From contig NZ_BAABHD010000014.1 of assembly GCF_039541915.1 (NCBI RefSeq), forward strand, positions 1-64,000: 64,000 bases of DNA, read 5' to 3'. Of this stretch, positions 34,001 through 41,770 are shown piece after piece. This DNA comes from Nibrella saemangeumensis (lineage in GTDB: Bacteria; Bacteroidota; Bacteroidia; Cytophagales; Spirosomataceae). The notes under the pieces are model-generated. The model saw only the letters and a list, made by a program, of their open reading frames with translations, was not told where the DNA came from and ran no database searches. Each line of letters starts with the position of its first letter. Position 1 is the first letter of the stretch. Position numbers and translations under genes: made by a program.

Positions 34001-34505
34001 TTACGGGAAGCTTTTTTAACTGGCCGTTCAGTGGCAGCGGCCAACCGTCCTCAAGCCGGGTCGGGAAGTCGCATTTTTCGAGCAGGTCGTTGATCATACC
34101 CTGCAGACCCATGGCGCGGCCGTCGTCGGGCGAGTAGATGCGGGTAATGCCGTAGGCGTGGAGGTCGTCAATTTCGGTCGGCAGAATGGTACCGCCACCG
34201 CCACCGAAGATCTTAATATGACCCGCTCCGCGCTCCTTTAGCAGGTCGTACATGTATTTGAAGAATTCCAGATGCCCGCCCTGGTAGCTGGTAACGGCAA
34301 TCCCCTGCACATCTTCCTGAATGGCGCAGTCGACGATTTCGGACACGGAGCGATTATGCCCCAGGTGGATGACCTCGGCGCCGGATGCCTGCATGATCCG
34401 GCGCATAAGGTTGATGGCCGCATCATGCCCGTCAAACAAAGAGGCTGCCGTGACGATGCGGATTTTGTACTTGGGCTGGTATGGGGTTACTACTGTCTGA
34501 ACCAA
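31041..34505 (-). CDS. icmF: Fused isobutyryl-CoA mutase (IcmF) / methylmalonyl-CoA mutase family
   Basis: The 1154-residue B12 enzyme carries three parts in one chain. Residues 13-150 are the cobalamin-binding domain with the DGHD motif (His27 is the lower axial ligand) and GGGGG. Residues 205-420 are a MeaI-type G-protein chaperone: GTGGAGKSS (212-220), SVDPSKRKTGGALLGDR and NKFDKRG (352-358). The rest is the TIM-barrel mutase, with SVSISGYHIAEAGANPISQLAFTL. This layout (B12, GTPase, mutase) is that of IcmF rather than two-subunit methylmalonyl-CoA mutase. It interconverts isobutyryl-CoA and n-butyryl-CoA; activity on related acyl-CoAs is common. No partner gene is adjacent. Confidence 0.92.
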   Translation of the reverse strand: MVQTVVTPYQPKYKIRIVTAASLFDGHDAAINLMRRIMQASGAEVIHLGHNRSVSEIVDCAIQEDVQGIAVTSYQGGHLEFFKYMYDLLKERGAGHIKIFGGGGGTILPTEIDDLHAYGITRIYSPDDGRAMGLQGMINDLLEKCDFPTRLEDGWPLPLNGQLKKLPVTKDTNLIARLISVAENDPEQFSQPNLPASQANQTAQTPVLGITGTGGAGKSSLVDELVLRFLRHFPEKTLAIISVDPSKRKTGGALLGDRIRMNAINDKRVYMRSLATRQSNLALSRHVQDAINVCKAAHFDLIIVETSGIGQSDTEITEHSDVSLYVMTAEYGAATQLEKIDMLDFADIIAINKFDKRGSLDALRDVRKQYRRNNGATNPALWEIPDEQLPIFGTIAAQFNDAGMNALFTNVVAKLAEIDDRLQLPADAIHQTTTSSKPSIIPADRVRYLAEIVESSRRYADFVNEQAALARQLYQLKGTIDLLKKAPQPTEGEASSTKDTGLAGNLQSIYNDLESRLHPDCRQLLLQWPEMQKRYTADNYQYKVRDKVIEQPLYTETLSHLRVPKVSLPKYSDWGDILRWLLTENVPGEFPYAAGVFPLKREGEDPTRMFAGEGGPERTNRRFHYVSKGMPAKRLSTAFDSVTLYGEDPDYRPDIFGKVGNSGVSICTLDDAKKLYSGFNLCDPATSVSMTINGPAPMLLGFFLNTAIDQQCELWLRQQGDVDQNVIPGNEVEADNQNPIAQRPGPAYNGPLPDGNDGLGLMLLGTTGDKVLPKEVYEKIKADTLRRVRGTVQADILKEDQAQNTCIFSTEFALRMMGDIQEYFTHNQVRNFYSVSISGYHIAEAGANPISQLAFTLANGFTFVEYYLSRGMHIDDFAPNLSFFFSNGMDPEYTVMGRVARRIWAKAMKHLYKGNDRSQKLKYHIQTSGRSLHAQEIAFNDIRTTLQALLAIYDNCNSLHTNAYDEAITTPTEESVRRAMAIQLIINREFGLTKNENPLQGSFVVEELTELVEQAVYQEFINLNERGGVLGAMERMYQRNKIQEESMYYEMLKHNGSLPIIGVNTFLDPKGSPTIVPEEVIRSTDEEKQYAVESCRAFQERHRTEAEMALKHLQETALANGNLFESLMEATKVCSLGQLSNALYAVGGQYRRNM

Positions 34506-34642
34506 AATTATAACAGATTTAAACGATTAACCGGATGAAGTGTATTGTTCGCTGAGTATATAACAAAGCAGCACAAAGATAATCCTATTAATCCTTAAAA
34601 TGCTGTAAAATCCAGTTCCAATCTGTTGTGTCCTGGGTCAGG

Positions 34643-35866
34643 TTACTTCTTAAAGACCAGCGCCCGTACCGGCTGAATGCGGTTGATGACCAGAGTGGGT
34701 ATCCAGAGCACAGCTGCGATGAGGATAATTGTGGCGATGTTCAGTAAGACGATAACGGTCCAGTCCCACTCGATGGGAACGTAGCTCATGTAATAATTGC
34801 GGGGGTCGAGCGGAATCAGCTGATAGGTATCCTGCAGCCAGCACAGGCCAATACCCACAACGTTGCCGATTAATAAGCCCCACACGATCATGTTCAGGCC
34901 GACGTAGAAAAAGATTTGTCGGAGTAGTTTATTATTGCCGCCCAGGGCTTTCAGCAGGCCAATCATGGGCGTCCGTTCCATCATCAGTACCAGCAGCACC
35001 GATACCATATTGAAGCTGGAAACGAAGACGATCAGCACGAGAAAAACGACCATGTTGCGGTCGAGCAGCACCATCCAGTCGAATAGTGGTCGATACTGGT
35101 CAGTCACTTTCAACAGCCGCATATCCGGCGACATGGCGTCGAACACCCGGCGCGTAGTCGCGTCCAGCTGGTCGAAGTCACTGACGAAAACCTCGTAGCG
35201 GCCTACAGAATCAGCCCCCCAGTTGTTGAGCCGCTGTATCAGCCGGATGTCACCCAGCACGATGGTGTTATCGAACTCTTCCAGACCCGTTTCGTAGATA
35301 CCCACCACGTTTAGTTTGCGGGCGCGGAGCTGGTTGCCGATAAAATACATGGGTACGCTCCCGCCTACTTTAAGTTGTAGCTGGTCGGCCATGCGTTTGC
35401 TTATCAGGATTTCGGTGGAGTAGCCGCTGTCGGGGGCCACGGCAGGTACTTTACCGGCGATGATGCTTTCGCGGAACAGGGCCCAGTCGTAATCCTTATC
35501 AACGCCTTTCAGGACGGCCCCGGCCAACTCGTCGGGGGTTTTCAGGATACCTGCTTTGAGCGAAACGGCCTGAATGTGCCTTACTCCCGGAATCTGTTCG
35601 GCAATATTATACAAATTGGTGCGCAGAAACAGAGGCGGTTCTTCGTAGGACAGGTTCAGCGTAAATTTAGAGACCTGCATATGCGCCCCGAATAGGAAAA
35701 TCTTTTGCTGAATGGTACGTTTAAAACCAAAAAGTACCGCAAAAGCAATGATCATCACCGCCAGACCGACGGCAATACTGGCAATGCCAACTTTAGTAAC
35801 GGTAGCCGAAAAACTGGCCATTGGCGCGTGGCGAATGCGCCGGGCCAGAAAAAATGGGACGTTCAA
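34643..35866 (-). CDS. FtsX-like ABC transporter permease (LolC/LolE type)
   Basis: I start at the TTG at 35866 (MNVPFFLARRIRH), because the upstream in-frame codons translate to an unrelated peptide and run into the divergent gene; the first ATG in frame (35821) would remove the conserved N terminus. The 407-residue product has one N-terminal membrane segment (about 29-50), a large periplasmic MacB-like region, and three C-terminal membrane segments in the FtsX domain (FLVLIVFVSSFNMVSVLLVLMM, MIVWGLLIGNVVGIGL, TVIVLLNIATIILIAAVLW). FtsX permeases usually work with an ATPase; none is next to it, so the partner is elsewhere. Lipoprotein release is the likely role. Confidence 0.85.
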   Translation of the reverse strand: MNVPFFLARRIRHAPMASFSATVTKVGIASIAVGLAVMIIAFAVLFGFKRTIQQKIFLFGAHMQVSKFTLNLSYEEPPLFLRTNLYNIAEQIPGVRHIQAVSLKAGILKTPDELAGAVLKGVDKDYDWALFRESIIAGKVPAVAPDSGYSTEILISKRMADQLQLKVGGSVPMYFIGNQLRARKLNVVGIYETGLEEFDNTIVLGDIRLIQRLNNWGADSVGRYEVFVSDFDQLDATTRRVFDAMSPDMRLLKVTDQYRPLFDWMVLLDRNMVVFLVLIVFVSSFNMVSVLLVLMMERTPMIGLLKALGGNNKLLRQIFFYVGLNMIVWGLLIGNVVGIGLCWLQDTYQLIPLDPRNYYMSYVPIEWDWTVIVLLNIATIILIAAVLWIPTLVINRIQPVRALVFKK

Positions 35867-35930
35867 GCCGACTGGGCGTTTTGTGGTGGAACAAAATAAT
35901 GCCTTATTTAGCAACCGAACAATCTTTTCT

Positions 35931-37160
35931 ATGCAAGTGAAATCTCTTTTCGTGCTGGGCCTGGCCTTAATGGGCTGCCTGAACTGTACCGCCCAGTCCA
36001 ATAAAAAGCCTGGCCAGAATCAGGCTCCTGCCGCCCAGTCGGTCACCAATGAGCCGCTTCAACTCGGTGCCGAGCAGTTTTCGGCCTACCTGCCCCTGCT
36101 GCAGGGCAAGCGGGTAGGGATGGTTGTCAATCATACGTCGATCGTTCGTAATAAGAACGGTGGGTATACCCATTTAGTGGATACCCTGCTGGCCCAGGGG
36201 GTAACCGTGAAGTCTATTTTTGCGCCGGAACATGGATTTAGGGGTAAGGCCACCGATGGCGAGAAGATTAGCAACAGCCGCGATCCGCGATCCGGCGTCA
36301 GCATCATTTCTCTCTACGGCAGCAATTACAAGCCCGCAGCGGCCCAACTGGATTCGCTGGACATCGTCATCTTCGATATTCAGGATGTGGGTACGCGCTT
36401 TTATACGTATATCAGCACCATGCACTACGCCATGGAGGCCTGCGCCGAAAACAATAAGCCCATCCTGATTCTGGACCGGCCTAATCCAAACGGCCATATT
36501 GTGGATGGGCCCGTGCTGGACCCTAAGTTCAGGTCGTTTGTGGGGATGCACAGGATACCGGTGGCACATGGCCTGACCATTGGCGAACTGGCCAAAATGA
36601 TCAATGGCGAGAAATGGCTGAAAAATGGGGTGCAGCCCAATCTGACGGTGATTCCCTTGCAAGGGTATACCCACCAGACACCGTACACCCTGCCCATGAA
36701 GCCGTCGCCGAACCTGCCCAACCAGAAAGCGGTCCTGTGGTATCCGTCACTCTGTTTCTTTGAGGGCACGGTTGTCAGCGTAGGGCGGGGTACCGACAAG
36801 CAGTTTCAGGTGATTGGAGGCCCTGACCCGAATTTTGGCACGTACACGTTCACACCGGTGGATAAGCCGGGTGCGATGAACCCTCCGCAGGAAGGCAAGC
36901 AGTGCTATGGCATGGATATGTCGCAGATCGAGCCGCCAAAAGACAGAATCACGTTAAAGTACCTGATTGACTTTTATCAGAAGGCATCCGATAAGGAAGC
37001 GTTCTTTCTGAAGAACAATGGCATTGACCGGCTGGCGGGTAGTGATCAGTTGCGTTATCAGATAAAAGGAGGGCTTTCGGAGGCTAATATCCGAAAAAGC
37101 TGGGAGCCGGAACTGGGCCAGTACAAGACGCTTAGAAAGAAATACTTACTGTATCAATAA
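35931..37160 (+). CDS. NamZ-like exo-beta-N-acetylmuramidase (DUF1343 / GH171)
   Basis: I start at the ATG at 35931, which begins a signal sequence (MQVKSLFVLGLALMGCLN). The in-frame extension upstream to 35712 is antisense to the FtsX gene and looks artefactual. The 409-residue protein has the DUF1343 pattern: GKRVGMVVNHTSI, IFAPEHGFRGKATDGE, FDIQDVGTRFYTYI, LDRPNPNGHIVDGP and FFEGTVVSVGRGTDKQF. Known members such as NamZ release N-acetylmuramic acid from the non-reducing end of peptidoglycan fragments. The Cys16 in LMGC could be lipidated, but the lipobox is weak. It is periplasmic and has no MurNAc catabolism genes next to it. Confidence 0.88.
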   Translation: MQVKSLFVLGLALMGCLNCTAQSNKKPGQNQAPAAQSVTNEPLQLGAEQFSAYLPLLQGKRVGMVVNHTSIVRNKNGGYTHLVDTLLAQGVTVKSIFAPEHGFRGKATDGEKISNSRDPRSGVSIISLYGSNYKPAAAQLDSLDIVIFDIQDVGTRFYTYISTMHYAMEACAENNKPILILDRPNPNGHIVDGPVLDPKFRSFVGMHRIPVAHGLTIGELAKMINGEKWLKNGVQPNLTVIPLQGYTHQTPYTLPMKPSPNLPNQKAVLWYPSLCFFEGTVVSVGRGTDKQFQVIGGPDPNFGTYTFTPVDKPGAMNPPQEGKQCYGMDMSQIEPPKDRITLKYLIDFYQKASDKEAFFLKNNGIDRLAGSDQLRYQIKGGLSEANIRKSWEPELGQYKTLRKKYLLYQ

Positions 37161-37173
37161 TTTTTTGTCATGT

Positions 37174-37203
37174 ATAGCCGGAGATTTTTTCCGGCTATTT
37201 TAC
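37174..37203 (+). terminator. Terminator after the NamZ-like gene
   Basis: ATAGCCGGA (37174-37182) and TCCGGCTAT (37190-37198) form a 9-bp stem with a 7-nt T-rich loop, followed by TTTA. It lies 13 nt after the stop at 37160. Confidence 0.75.
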
Positions 37204-37219
37204 AATTCAAACGTGTTAC

Positions 37220-37227
37220 TATATTTG
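37220..37227 (+). promoter_or_regulatory. Candidate Bacteroidota -7 promoter element (TATATTTG)
   Basis: TATATTTG fits the Bacteroidota -7 consensus TAnnTTTG. It lies 69 nt before the start of the small gene at 37296. The -33 position holds only TTT, not a perfect TTTG. Confidence 0.45.
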
Positions 37228-37295
37228 TGCAGAAAGTTAATGTTTCTTGGTTTTTAAGTGAAAATATGATGTAACTTGTACCTGTTAATCTAACC

Positions 37296-37571
37296 ATGAA
37301 CACAAATGTCAGAGAGTACGCGGTTCGCCGTGTTGTCACCGTATTTGATAAGGATACTGAGGAATTTATAACGTACTTCACGCTCCAGAATTTTGCTCTG
37401 CATGAGTATATTTACTGGTTCGACGTGCCTCAGGATGACCCGTTTATGTACGATTTTTACGAAATATCGCCGGTGAATGCGCATGTGCTGGCCGACGAAG
37501 ATGTTTCGTTTGATTTTGACCAGAATATTTACTATTTAGAGTGCTCGCAGGTTGCTGAGGTGTACGAGTAA
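37296..37571 (+). CDS. Small hypothetical protein, 91 residues
   Basis: I do not recognise this protein. It is an acidic, aromatic-rich chain (Tyr and Phe are frequent) without a signal peptide or membrane segment: VVTVFDKDTEEFITYFTLQNF, HEYIYWFDV, DEDVSFDFDQNIYYLECSQ. It is likely a small alpha/beta fold. The gene is single, between the terminator of the NamZ-like gene and the guaA promoter, and has a candidate promoter. Coding status is supported by the clean frame, promoter and terminator spacing rather than by homology. Confidence 0.65.
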   Translation: MNTNVREYAVRRVVTVFDKDTEEFITYFTLQNFALHEYIYWFDVPQDDPFMYDFYEISPVNAHVLADEDVSFDFDQNIYYLECSQVAEVYE

Positions 37572-37624
37572 AATCCAATTCGCCCGCCCTTATTTAAACA
37601 CAAAATTGTTCAGAGCGCAGAGAC

Positions 37625-37658
37625 TTTTTGGGTACGTATCTAAAATGCTATAATTTTG
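37625..37658 (+). promoter_or_regulatory. guaA promoter, Bacteroidota type
   Basis: TTTTTG (37625-37630) as -33 element and TAATTTTG (37651-37658) as -7 element are 20 nt apart, which fits the Bacteroidota consensus TTTG-N19/20-TAnnTTTG. Transcription would start about 37664-37666, leaving a leader of only about 10-12 nt. Confidence 0.7.
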
Positions 37659-37675
37659 CATTTTAGATACGTACC
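37631..37675 (+). promoter_or_regulatory. Perfect 18-bp inverted repeat around the guaA promoter, ending at the start codon
   Basis: Left arm GGTACGTATCTAAAATGC (37631-37648) and right arm GCATTTTAGATACGTACC (37658-37675) are exact reverse complements, separated by 9 nt (TATAATTTT). The left arm fills the spacer between the -33 and -7 elements; the -7 element lies in the loop and touches the right arm; the right arm ends one base before the ATG at 37676. This geometry suits an operator for a dimeric regulator. A DNA cruciform is the alternative; an mRNA hairpin is less likely because the leader is too short to contain both arms. Confidence 0.85.
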
Positions 37676-39208
37676 ATGGCCACTGAACAAATCCTGATTC
37701 TGGACTTTGGTTCGCAGTATACCCAACTGATTGCCCGCCGGGTGCGCGAACTGAACGTCTACTGTGAGATTCACCCCTATAATCATATCCCCAAAATTAC
37801 CCCCGACATCAAAGGTGTCATTTTGTCCGGAAGCCCGTGTTCCGTACGGGACGCCGATTCGCCGATAGTGCATCTGGCCGCTTTCCGGCACAAGATGCCG
37901 CTATTAGGTGTCTGCTACGGCGCTCAGCTACTAGCCCATACCAGCGGGGGAGAGGTGCAGCCTTCGTCCATCCGGGAATACGGCCGGGCTAAACTCAGTA
38001 CCGTTCATACCGAAAACCCCTTGTTGAAAGAGTTGGATGTGCATACGCAGGTCTGGATGTCGCATGGCGATACCATTACCAGTGTCCCCGACAACTTCCA
38101 GATCATTGCCTCCACGGAAACGGTTCAGGTGGCTGCTTTCCAGGTAGCGGGTGAGGAAACCTACGGCATTCAGTTCCACCCGGAGGTAACGCATTCGCTG
38201 CAGGGTAAGATGCTGCTCAAAAACTTTGTGGTCGATATTTGTGGCTGTTCGCAGAACTGGACGTCAGCGTCGTTTGTGGAGTCGACCATTGCGCAGTTGA
38301 AAGAAAAACTGGGTAATGATAAGGTTGTTATGGGCTTGTCCGGCGGGGTCGATTCATCGGTGGCGGCTACGCTCATTCACCGGGCCATCGGCAGCAACCT
38401 CTACTGCATTTTTGTGGATAACGGCGTCTTGCGGAAAGATGAGTTTGAGGGCGTTCTGGAATCCTACAAGCACCTCGGCCTGAATGTCAAAGGCGTCGAC
38501 GCCAAAGAGCAATTCTACACCGCCCTCGCCGGCCTGACCGATCCGGAAGCCAAGCGCAAAGCCATCGGCAAAACGTTCATCGACGTATTCGACCACGAAG
38601 CGCACCTGATTGAAGGCGTCGGCTGGTTGGGGCAGGGTACCATCTACCCGGATGTGATTGAATCGGTATCGGTGAAGGGGCCGTCGGCCACCATCAAATC
38701 CCACCACAACGTAGGCGGTCTGCCCGACTTCATGAAATTGAAAGTGGTGGAACCGCTGAATACGCTCTTTAAAGATGAGGTACGGGCTGTCGGCCGCACG
38801 CTGGAGATACCGGATAACATCCTGAAACGCCACCCGTTCCCCGGACCGGGCCTGGCCATTCGTATCCTGGGCGATATTACGCCGGAGAAAGTAGCCATTC
38901 TGCAGGAGGTGGATGCGCTGTTTATCAACGGCCTGAAGAAATACGACCTGTACGATCAGGTCTGGCAGGCCGGGGCCATGCTGCTGCCGATTCAGTCGGT
39001 GGGGGTTATGGGCGACGAGCGTACGTACGAACGCGTCGTAGCGCTCCGGGCCGTAACCAGTGTCGACGGCATGACCGCCGACTGGGCGCACCTGCCGTAT
39101 GAATTCCTGGCCGACATCTCCAACGAGATCATCAACAAGGTCAAGGGTGTTAACCGCGTCGTGTACGATATTTCCTCCAAACCGCCCGCTACCATTGAGT
39201 GGGAATAG
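37676..39208 (+). CDS. guaA: GMP synthase (glutamine-hydrolysing)
   Basis: The 510-residue enzyme converts XMP, ATP and glutamine to GMP, the last step of de novo GMP synthesis. The class I glutamine amidotransferase domain (residues 1-195) has the triad Cys80 (GVCYGAQLLA), His168 and Glu170 (FHPEV). The ATP pyrophosphatase domain has the PP-loop SGGVDSS (222-228). The C-terminal dimerisation domain ends DISSKPPATIEWE, the standard GuaA ending. It is single, with its own strong promoter inside a large inverted repeat and its own terminator. It has no guaB neighbour here. Confidence 0.97.
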   Translation: MATEQILILDFGSQYTQLIARRVRELNVYCEIHPYNHIPKITPDIKGVILSGSPCSVRDADSPIVHLAAFRHKMPLLGVCYGAQLLAHTSGGEVQPSSIREYGRAKLSTVHTENPLLKELDVHTQVWMSHGDTITSVPDNFQIIASTETVQVAAFQVAGEETYGIQFHPEVTHSLQGKMLLKNFVVDICGCSQNWTSASFVESTIAQLKEKLGNDKVVMGLSGGVDSSVAATLIHRAIGSNLYCIFVDNGVLRKDEFEGVLESYKHLGLNVKGVDAKEQFYTALAGLTDPEAKRKAIGKTFIDVFDHEAHLIEGVGWLGQGTIYPDVIESVSVKGPSATIKSHHNVGGLPDFMKLKVVEPLNTLFKDEVRAVGRTLEIPDNILKRHPFPGPGLAIRILGDITPEKVAILQEVDALFINGLKKYDLYDQVWQAGAMLLPIQSVGVMGDERTYERVVALRAVTSVDGMTADWAHLPYEFLADISNEIINKVKGVNRVVYDISSKPPATIEWE

Positions 39209-39244
39209 GGGAGTGTGAATACTGTATAATGAAAAACGAATTAT

Positions 39245-39280
39245 AGCCTGGCTGCCGAAGGGTGGCTGGGCTTTTATTTA
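39245..39280 (+). terminator. guaA terminator
   Basis: AGCCTGGCTGCC (39245-39256) pairs with GGTGGCTGGGCT (39261-39272) as a 12-bp stem with four G-T pairs and a GAAG loop, followed by TTTATTT. It begins 37 nt after the guaA stop. Confidence 0.72.
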
Positions 39281-39353
39281 CATAGCCGGCATTTAGAATC
39301 TTAACAGGAAAATGCTTACTTGCCTGCCGCACGTGTAGTAGCTTCCTGAACCG

Positions 39354-40601
39354 ATGAACCGACATCATTTCCTGAAAACCCTGACCGGCGTAGCGACCCT
39401 GGCCTTTACCTCACCCATGGCCGAAGCCGATAATCGCATCCTGGGTTCAGCCGCTCCGGACCCGTTTCCCAACTGGCCCTTACCAGACCTCAGGAAAGCC
39501 TTACCGAATCCGGTATCGATCCGATCCGTAGAGCTACTGAAAACCCAGGGGCGTATGTTGCTGGTGGTTACGGCAGAAGACGGGGCGAAGGGTATCACCC
39601 AGTGCAACGATCGGATGCCGAACCTGACGTCGCTGCTGAAGGGGCTGGTACTGCCCCACTTTTTAGGGAAAGATGCCCGCGACCTGCCGCAGTTGGTGGA
39701 TAATGCTTACCGGCTCAACAGCAATTACAAATACGCCGGTATGCCGCTCTGGAACAGCATCGGCTCGGTCGAAATTGCTACTTGGGACCTGTTGGGGCAA
39801 CTGACCCGAAAACCGGTATATGCTCTACTTGGTAAGCCCATACGGAATGAATACGAAGTATACATATCTGATTTTTACCGGGGAGGAGAACTGGTAGGGG
39901 GTGTTGTGAACCGGCTGGCGGAAAAACTAGTGGCTACCGGTGCCAGAGGGGTAAAGATTAAAGTGGGTGGTCGTATGCAGAATACGCCGGAGGATGACCG
40001 CCGGACCCGGCAGTTTGTGCCGCTGGTCCGCAAAACGCTGGGCGATGCGGCAATTATTTACGCCGACGGTAACGGCTCATTCTCTACCAAAGAAGGCATC
40101 GAAGCGGGTAAGTTTCTGGAAAGTTACGGCGTGGCTATTTTTGAGGAGCCGTGCAGCTTTGAAGACGAAGACGGCATGCGCCAGGTGAATCAGGCGCTGA
40201 CCAAAATCATGCTGGCCGGTGGCGAGCAGGACAGCAGCTTGTACCGTTTTGAACGACTGTCCCGCACCGGCGTATATGACCTCTACCAGCCGGATCTGTA
40301 TTACAATGGTGGTATACTGCGGACGTTGCAGGTAGCTGAGATTGTGCGGCAGCATGGCAAGCAGTTTGCCCCGCATACCCCAAAAGCGGACCCGCTGATC
40401 GGGCCGTTCTGGCAGGTAGCGGCCTTGGCCACAAATCTGTACGGCCTGCAGGAGTTCGTGTATAATCCCGGCGAAAAACCGGCTTCCTGGTATTCGCCCG
40501 CCATTCAGGTGCAGAACGGAAAAATGACAATCCCAAACACTCCCGGCCTGGGTATTCAGTACGACGAAGGTATCTGGAAAGGAGCCGAGCGGGTAGTTTA
40601 A
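39354..40601 (+). CDS. Enolase-superfamily (mandelate racemase / muconate lactonizing-like) enzyme, exported
   Basis: The 415-residue enzyme has an N-terminal signal (MNRHHFLKTLTGVATLAFTS). It resembles a Tat signal, but has only one arginine, so Sec export is as likely. The barrel shows the family's acid-base residues: Lys201 and Lys203 in VKIKVGG, and His341 in APHTP; the metal ligands would be Asp238 (YADGNGSF), Glu264 (FEEPC) and Glu291 (AGGEQDS). It should abstract a proton next to a carboxylate of a sugar acid or related molecule. Substrate is unknown. It lies 11 nt before the ROK regulator gene and is probably co-transcribed with it, at the edge of a carbohydrate-related island. Confidence 0.85.
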   Translation: MNRHHFLKTLTGVATLAFTSPMAEADNRILGSAAPDPFPNWPLPDLRKALPNPVSIRSVELLKTQGRMLLVVTAEDGAKGITQCNDRMPNLTSLLKGLVLPHFLGKDARDLPQLVDNAYRLNSNYKYAGMPLWNSIGSVEIATWDLLGQLTRKPVYALLGKPIRNEYEVYISDFYRGGELVGGVVNRLAEKLVATGARGVKIKVGGRMQNTPEDDRRTRQFVPLVRKTLGDAAIIYADGNGSFSTKEGIEAGKFLESYGVAIFEEPCSFEDEDGMRQVNQALTKIMLAGGEQDSSLYRFERLSRTGVYDLYQPDLYYNGGILRTLQVAEIVRQHGKQFAPHTPKADPLIGPFWQVAALATNLYGLQEFVYNPGEKPASWYSPAIQVQNGKMTIPNTPGLGIQYDEGIWKGAERVV

Positions 40602-40612
40602 AAACGGTAAAG

Positions 40613-41770
40613 ATGAGAGCGTTTATCGACAATATGGATGTGGGCACACATCAGAGTCTGCAAACCCGAAAAATAATTCAGTTTCTGCTGCGCGAAAAAG
40701 GCAAGACTATGCCCGAAATTCGGGAGTTCTCCGGCCTGAGTCTGCCCACTACCATCAAGTTTATCAACGACCTGCTGGACCGGAATATTCTCATTGAGTC
40801 CGGCAAGAAAGAGTCTTCCGGCGGCCGCCGTCCGACCGTCTACCGCCTGAATCCGGAGCAGGGCTACATTGTGGGGGTAGAGTTGCTGCTGAAGTCGTTC
40901 CGGATGAGCATTATCAACCTCAACCACGAGGTAATCTACGATTATGAGACGGATAATTTCGATATCAGCAAGCGGGAAGATGCGTTCGATTTTCTGGTGC
41001 GGACGGTGCCGGCGCTGATAAATTCCAAAGGCATTGCCGACGAGAAAATCCTGGGCGTAGGGATTGGTATCACCGGCAGGGTAAATCGGGACAGAGGCAT
41101 CAGCTACTCGTTTCTGAACTTCGACCAGCCACTCACCAAACTGCTGGAAGCGCAGTGGAACTACCCGGTTTTCATTGACAACGATACCCACTTCATGACG
41201 CTGGGCGAGCAGACGTTCGGGCTGGCCCGTGGCAAGCAGGATGTCGTGTATGTCAACCTGAGCCGGGGGCTGGCGGTTGGCTTAATCTCGAACGGACAGA
41301 TTCATAACGGGCACTCCGGGTTCGCCGGGGAGTTTGGTCACATCTCCTTTTTCGATAACGACAAACTCTGCATCTGTGGCAAAAAAGGTTGTTTGTCGAC
41401 GGTTGTGTCGGGCGCTTCTGTGGAGGAGGCTTATCAGGAAAAGACCGGCAAGGCGCTGAGTTATCGCGAACTCATGGTGCTGTCGAAGCAGGGCGACCGG
41501 CTGGTCAATGAACTGCTGTCGGAGGTAGGGGAGCAGTTAGGCAAGGCCCTGTCGCTGCTGATTCAGGTATTGAATCCGGAGCTGCTGATTCTGGGTGGGC
41601 GGTTCAGCGAAGTGGGTGAGTACCTGAAGTACCCGATTATCCGGGGCATGAGCCTGCACAGTTTACCCCAGTTGATGGCCGATTGTGACGTTCAGGTATC
41701 GCCCTTAGGCGAAAAGGCCGAGATGCTGGGGGCCTACGCCCTGGTTATGGAGAAGGTCTTTGAGCCTTGA
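40613..41770 (+). CDS. ROK family transcriptional regulator (NagC/XylR type)
   Basis: The 385-residue protein has a winged helix-turn-helix at the N terminus (residues 15-80: QTRKIIQFLLREKGKT..EIREFSGLS, GGRRPTVYRLN) and a ROK domain. The ROK part has the glycine-rich ATP/sugar fold (GVGIGITGRV), the DND sugar loop (189-191), and the zinc motif with His243 and CICGKKGC (253-260). Such regulators bind a sugar or sugar phosphate and release an operator. Here it follows an enolase-superfamily gene and sits near the HyuA/permease operon and an AGE epimerase, which it probably controls. Its 3' end overlaps the ImmA/IrrE-like gene on the other strand by 26 bp. Confidence 0.9.
   Translation: MRAFIDNMDVGTHQSLQTRKIIQFLLREKGKTMPEIREFSGLSLPTTIKFINDLLDRNILIESGKKESSGGRRPTVYRLNPEQGYIVGVELLLKSFRMSIINLNHEVIYDYETDNFDISKREDAFDFLVRTVPALINSKGIADEKILGVGIGITGRVNRDRGISYSFLNFDQPLTKLLEAQWNYPVFIDNDTHFMTLGEQTFGLARGKQDVVYVNLSRGLAVGLISNGQIHNGHSGFAGEFGHISFFDNDKLCICGKKGCLSTVVSGASVEEAYQEKTGKALSYRELMVLSKQGDRLVNELLSEVGEQLGKALSLLIQVLNPELLILGGRFSEVGEYLKYPIIRGMSLHSLPQLMADCDVQVSPLGEKAEMLGAYALVMEKVFEP

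Noticed and set aside
37631..37675. The guaA inverted repeat as an invertible promoter
   Set aside because: Only 9 nt lie between the arms, so inversion would not move the promoter, and no invertase gene is nearby.
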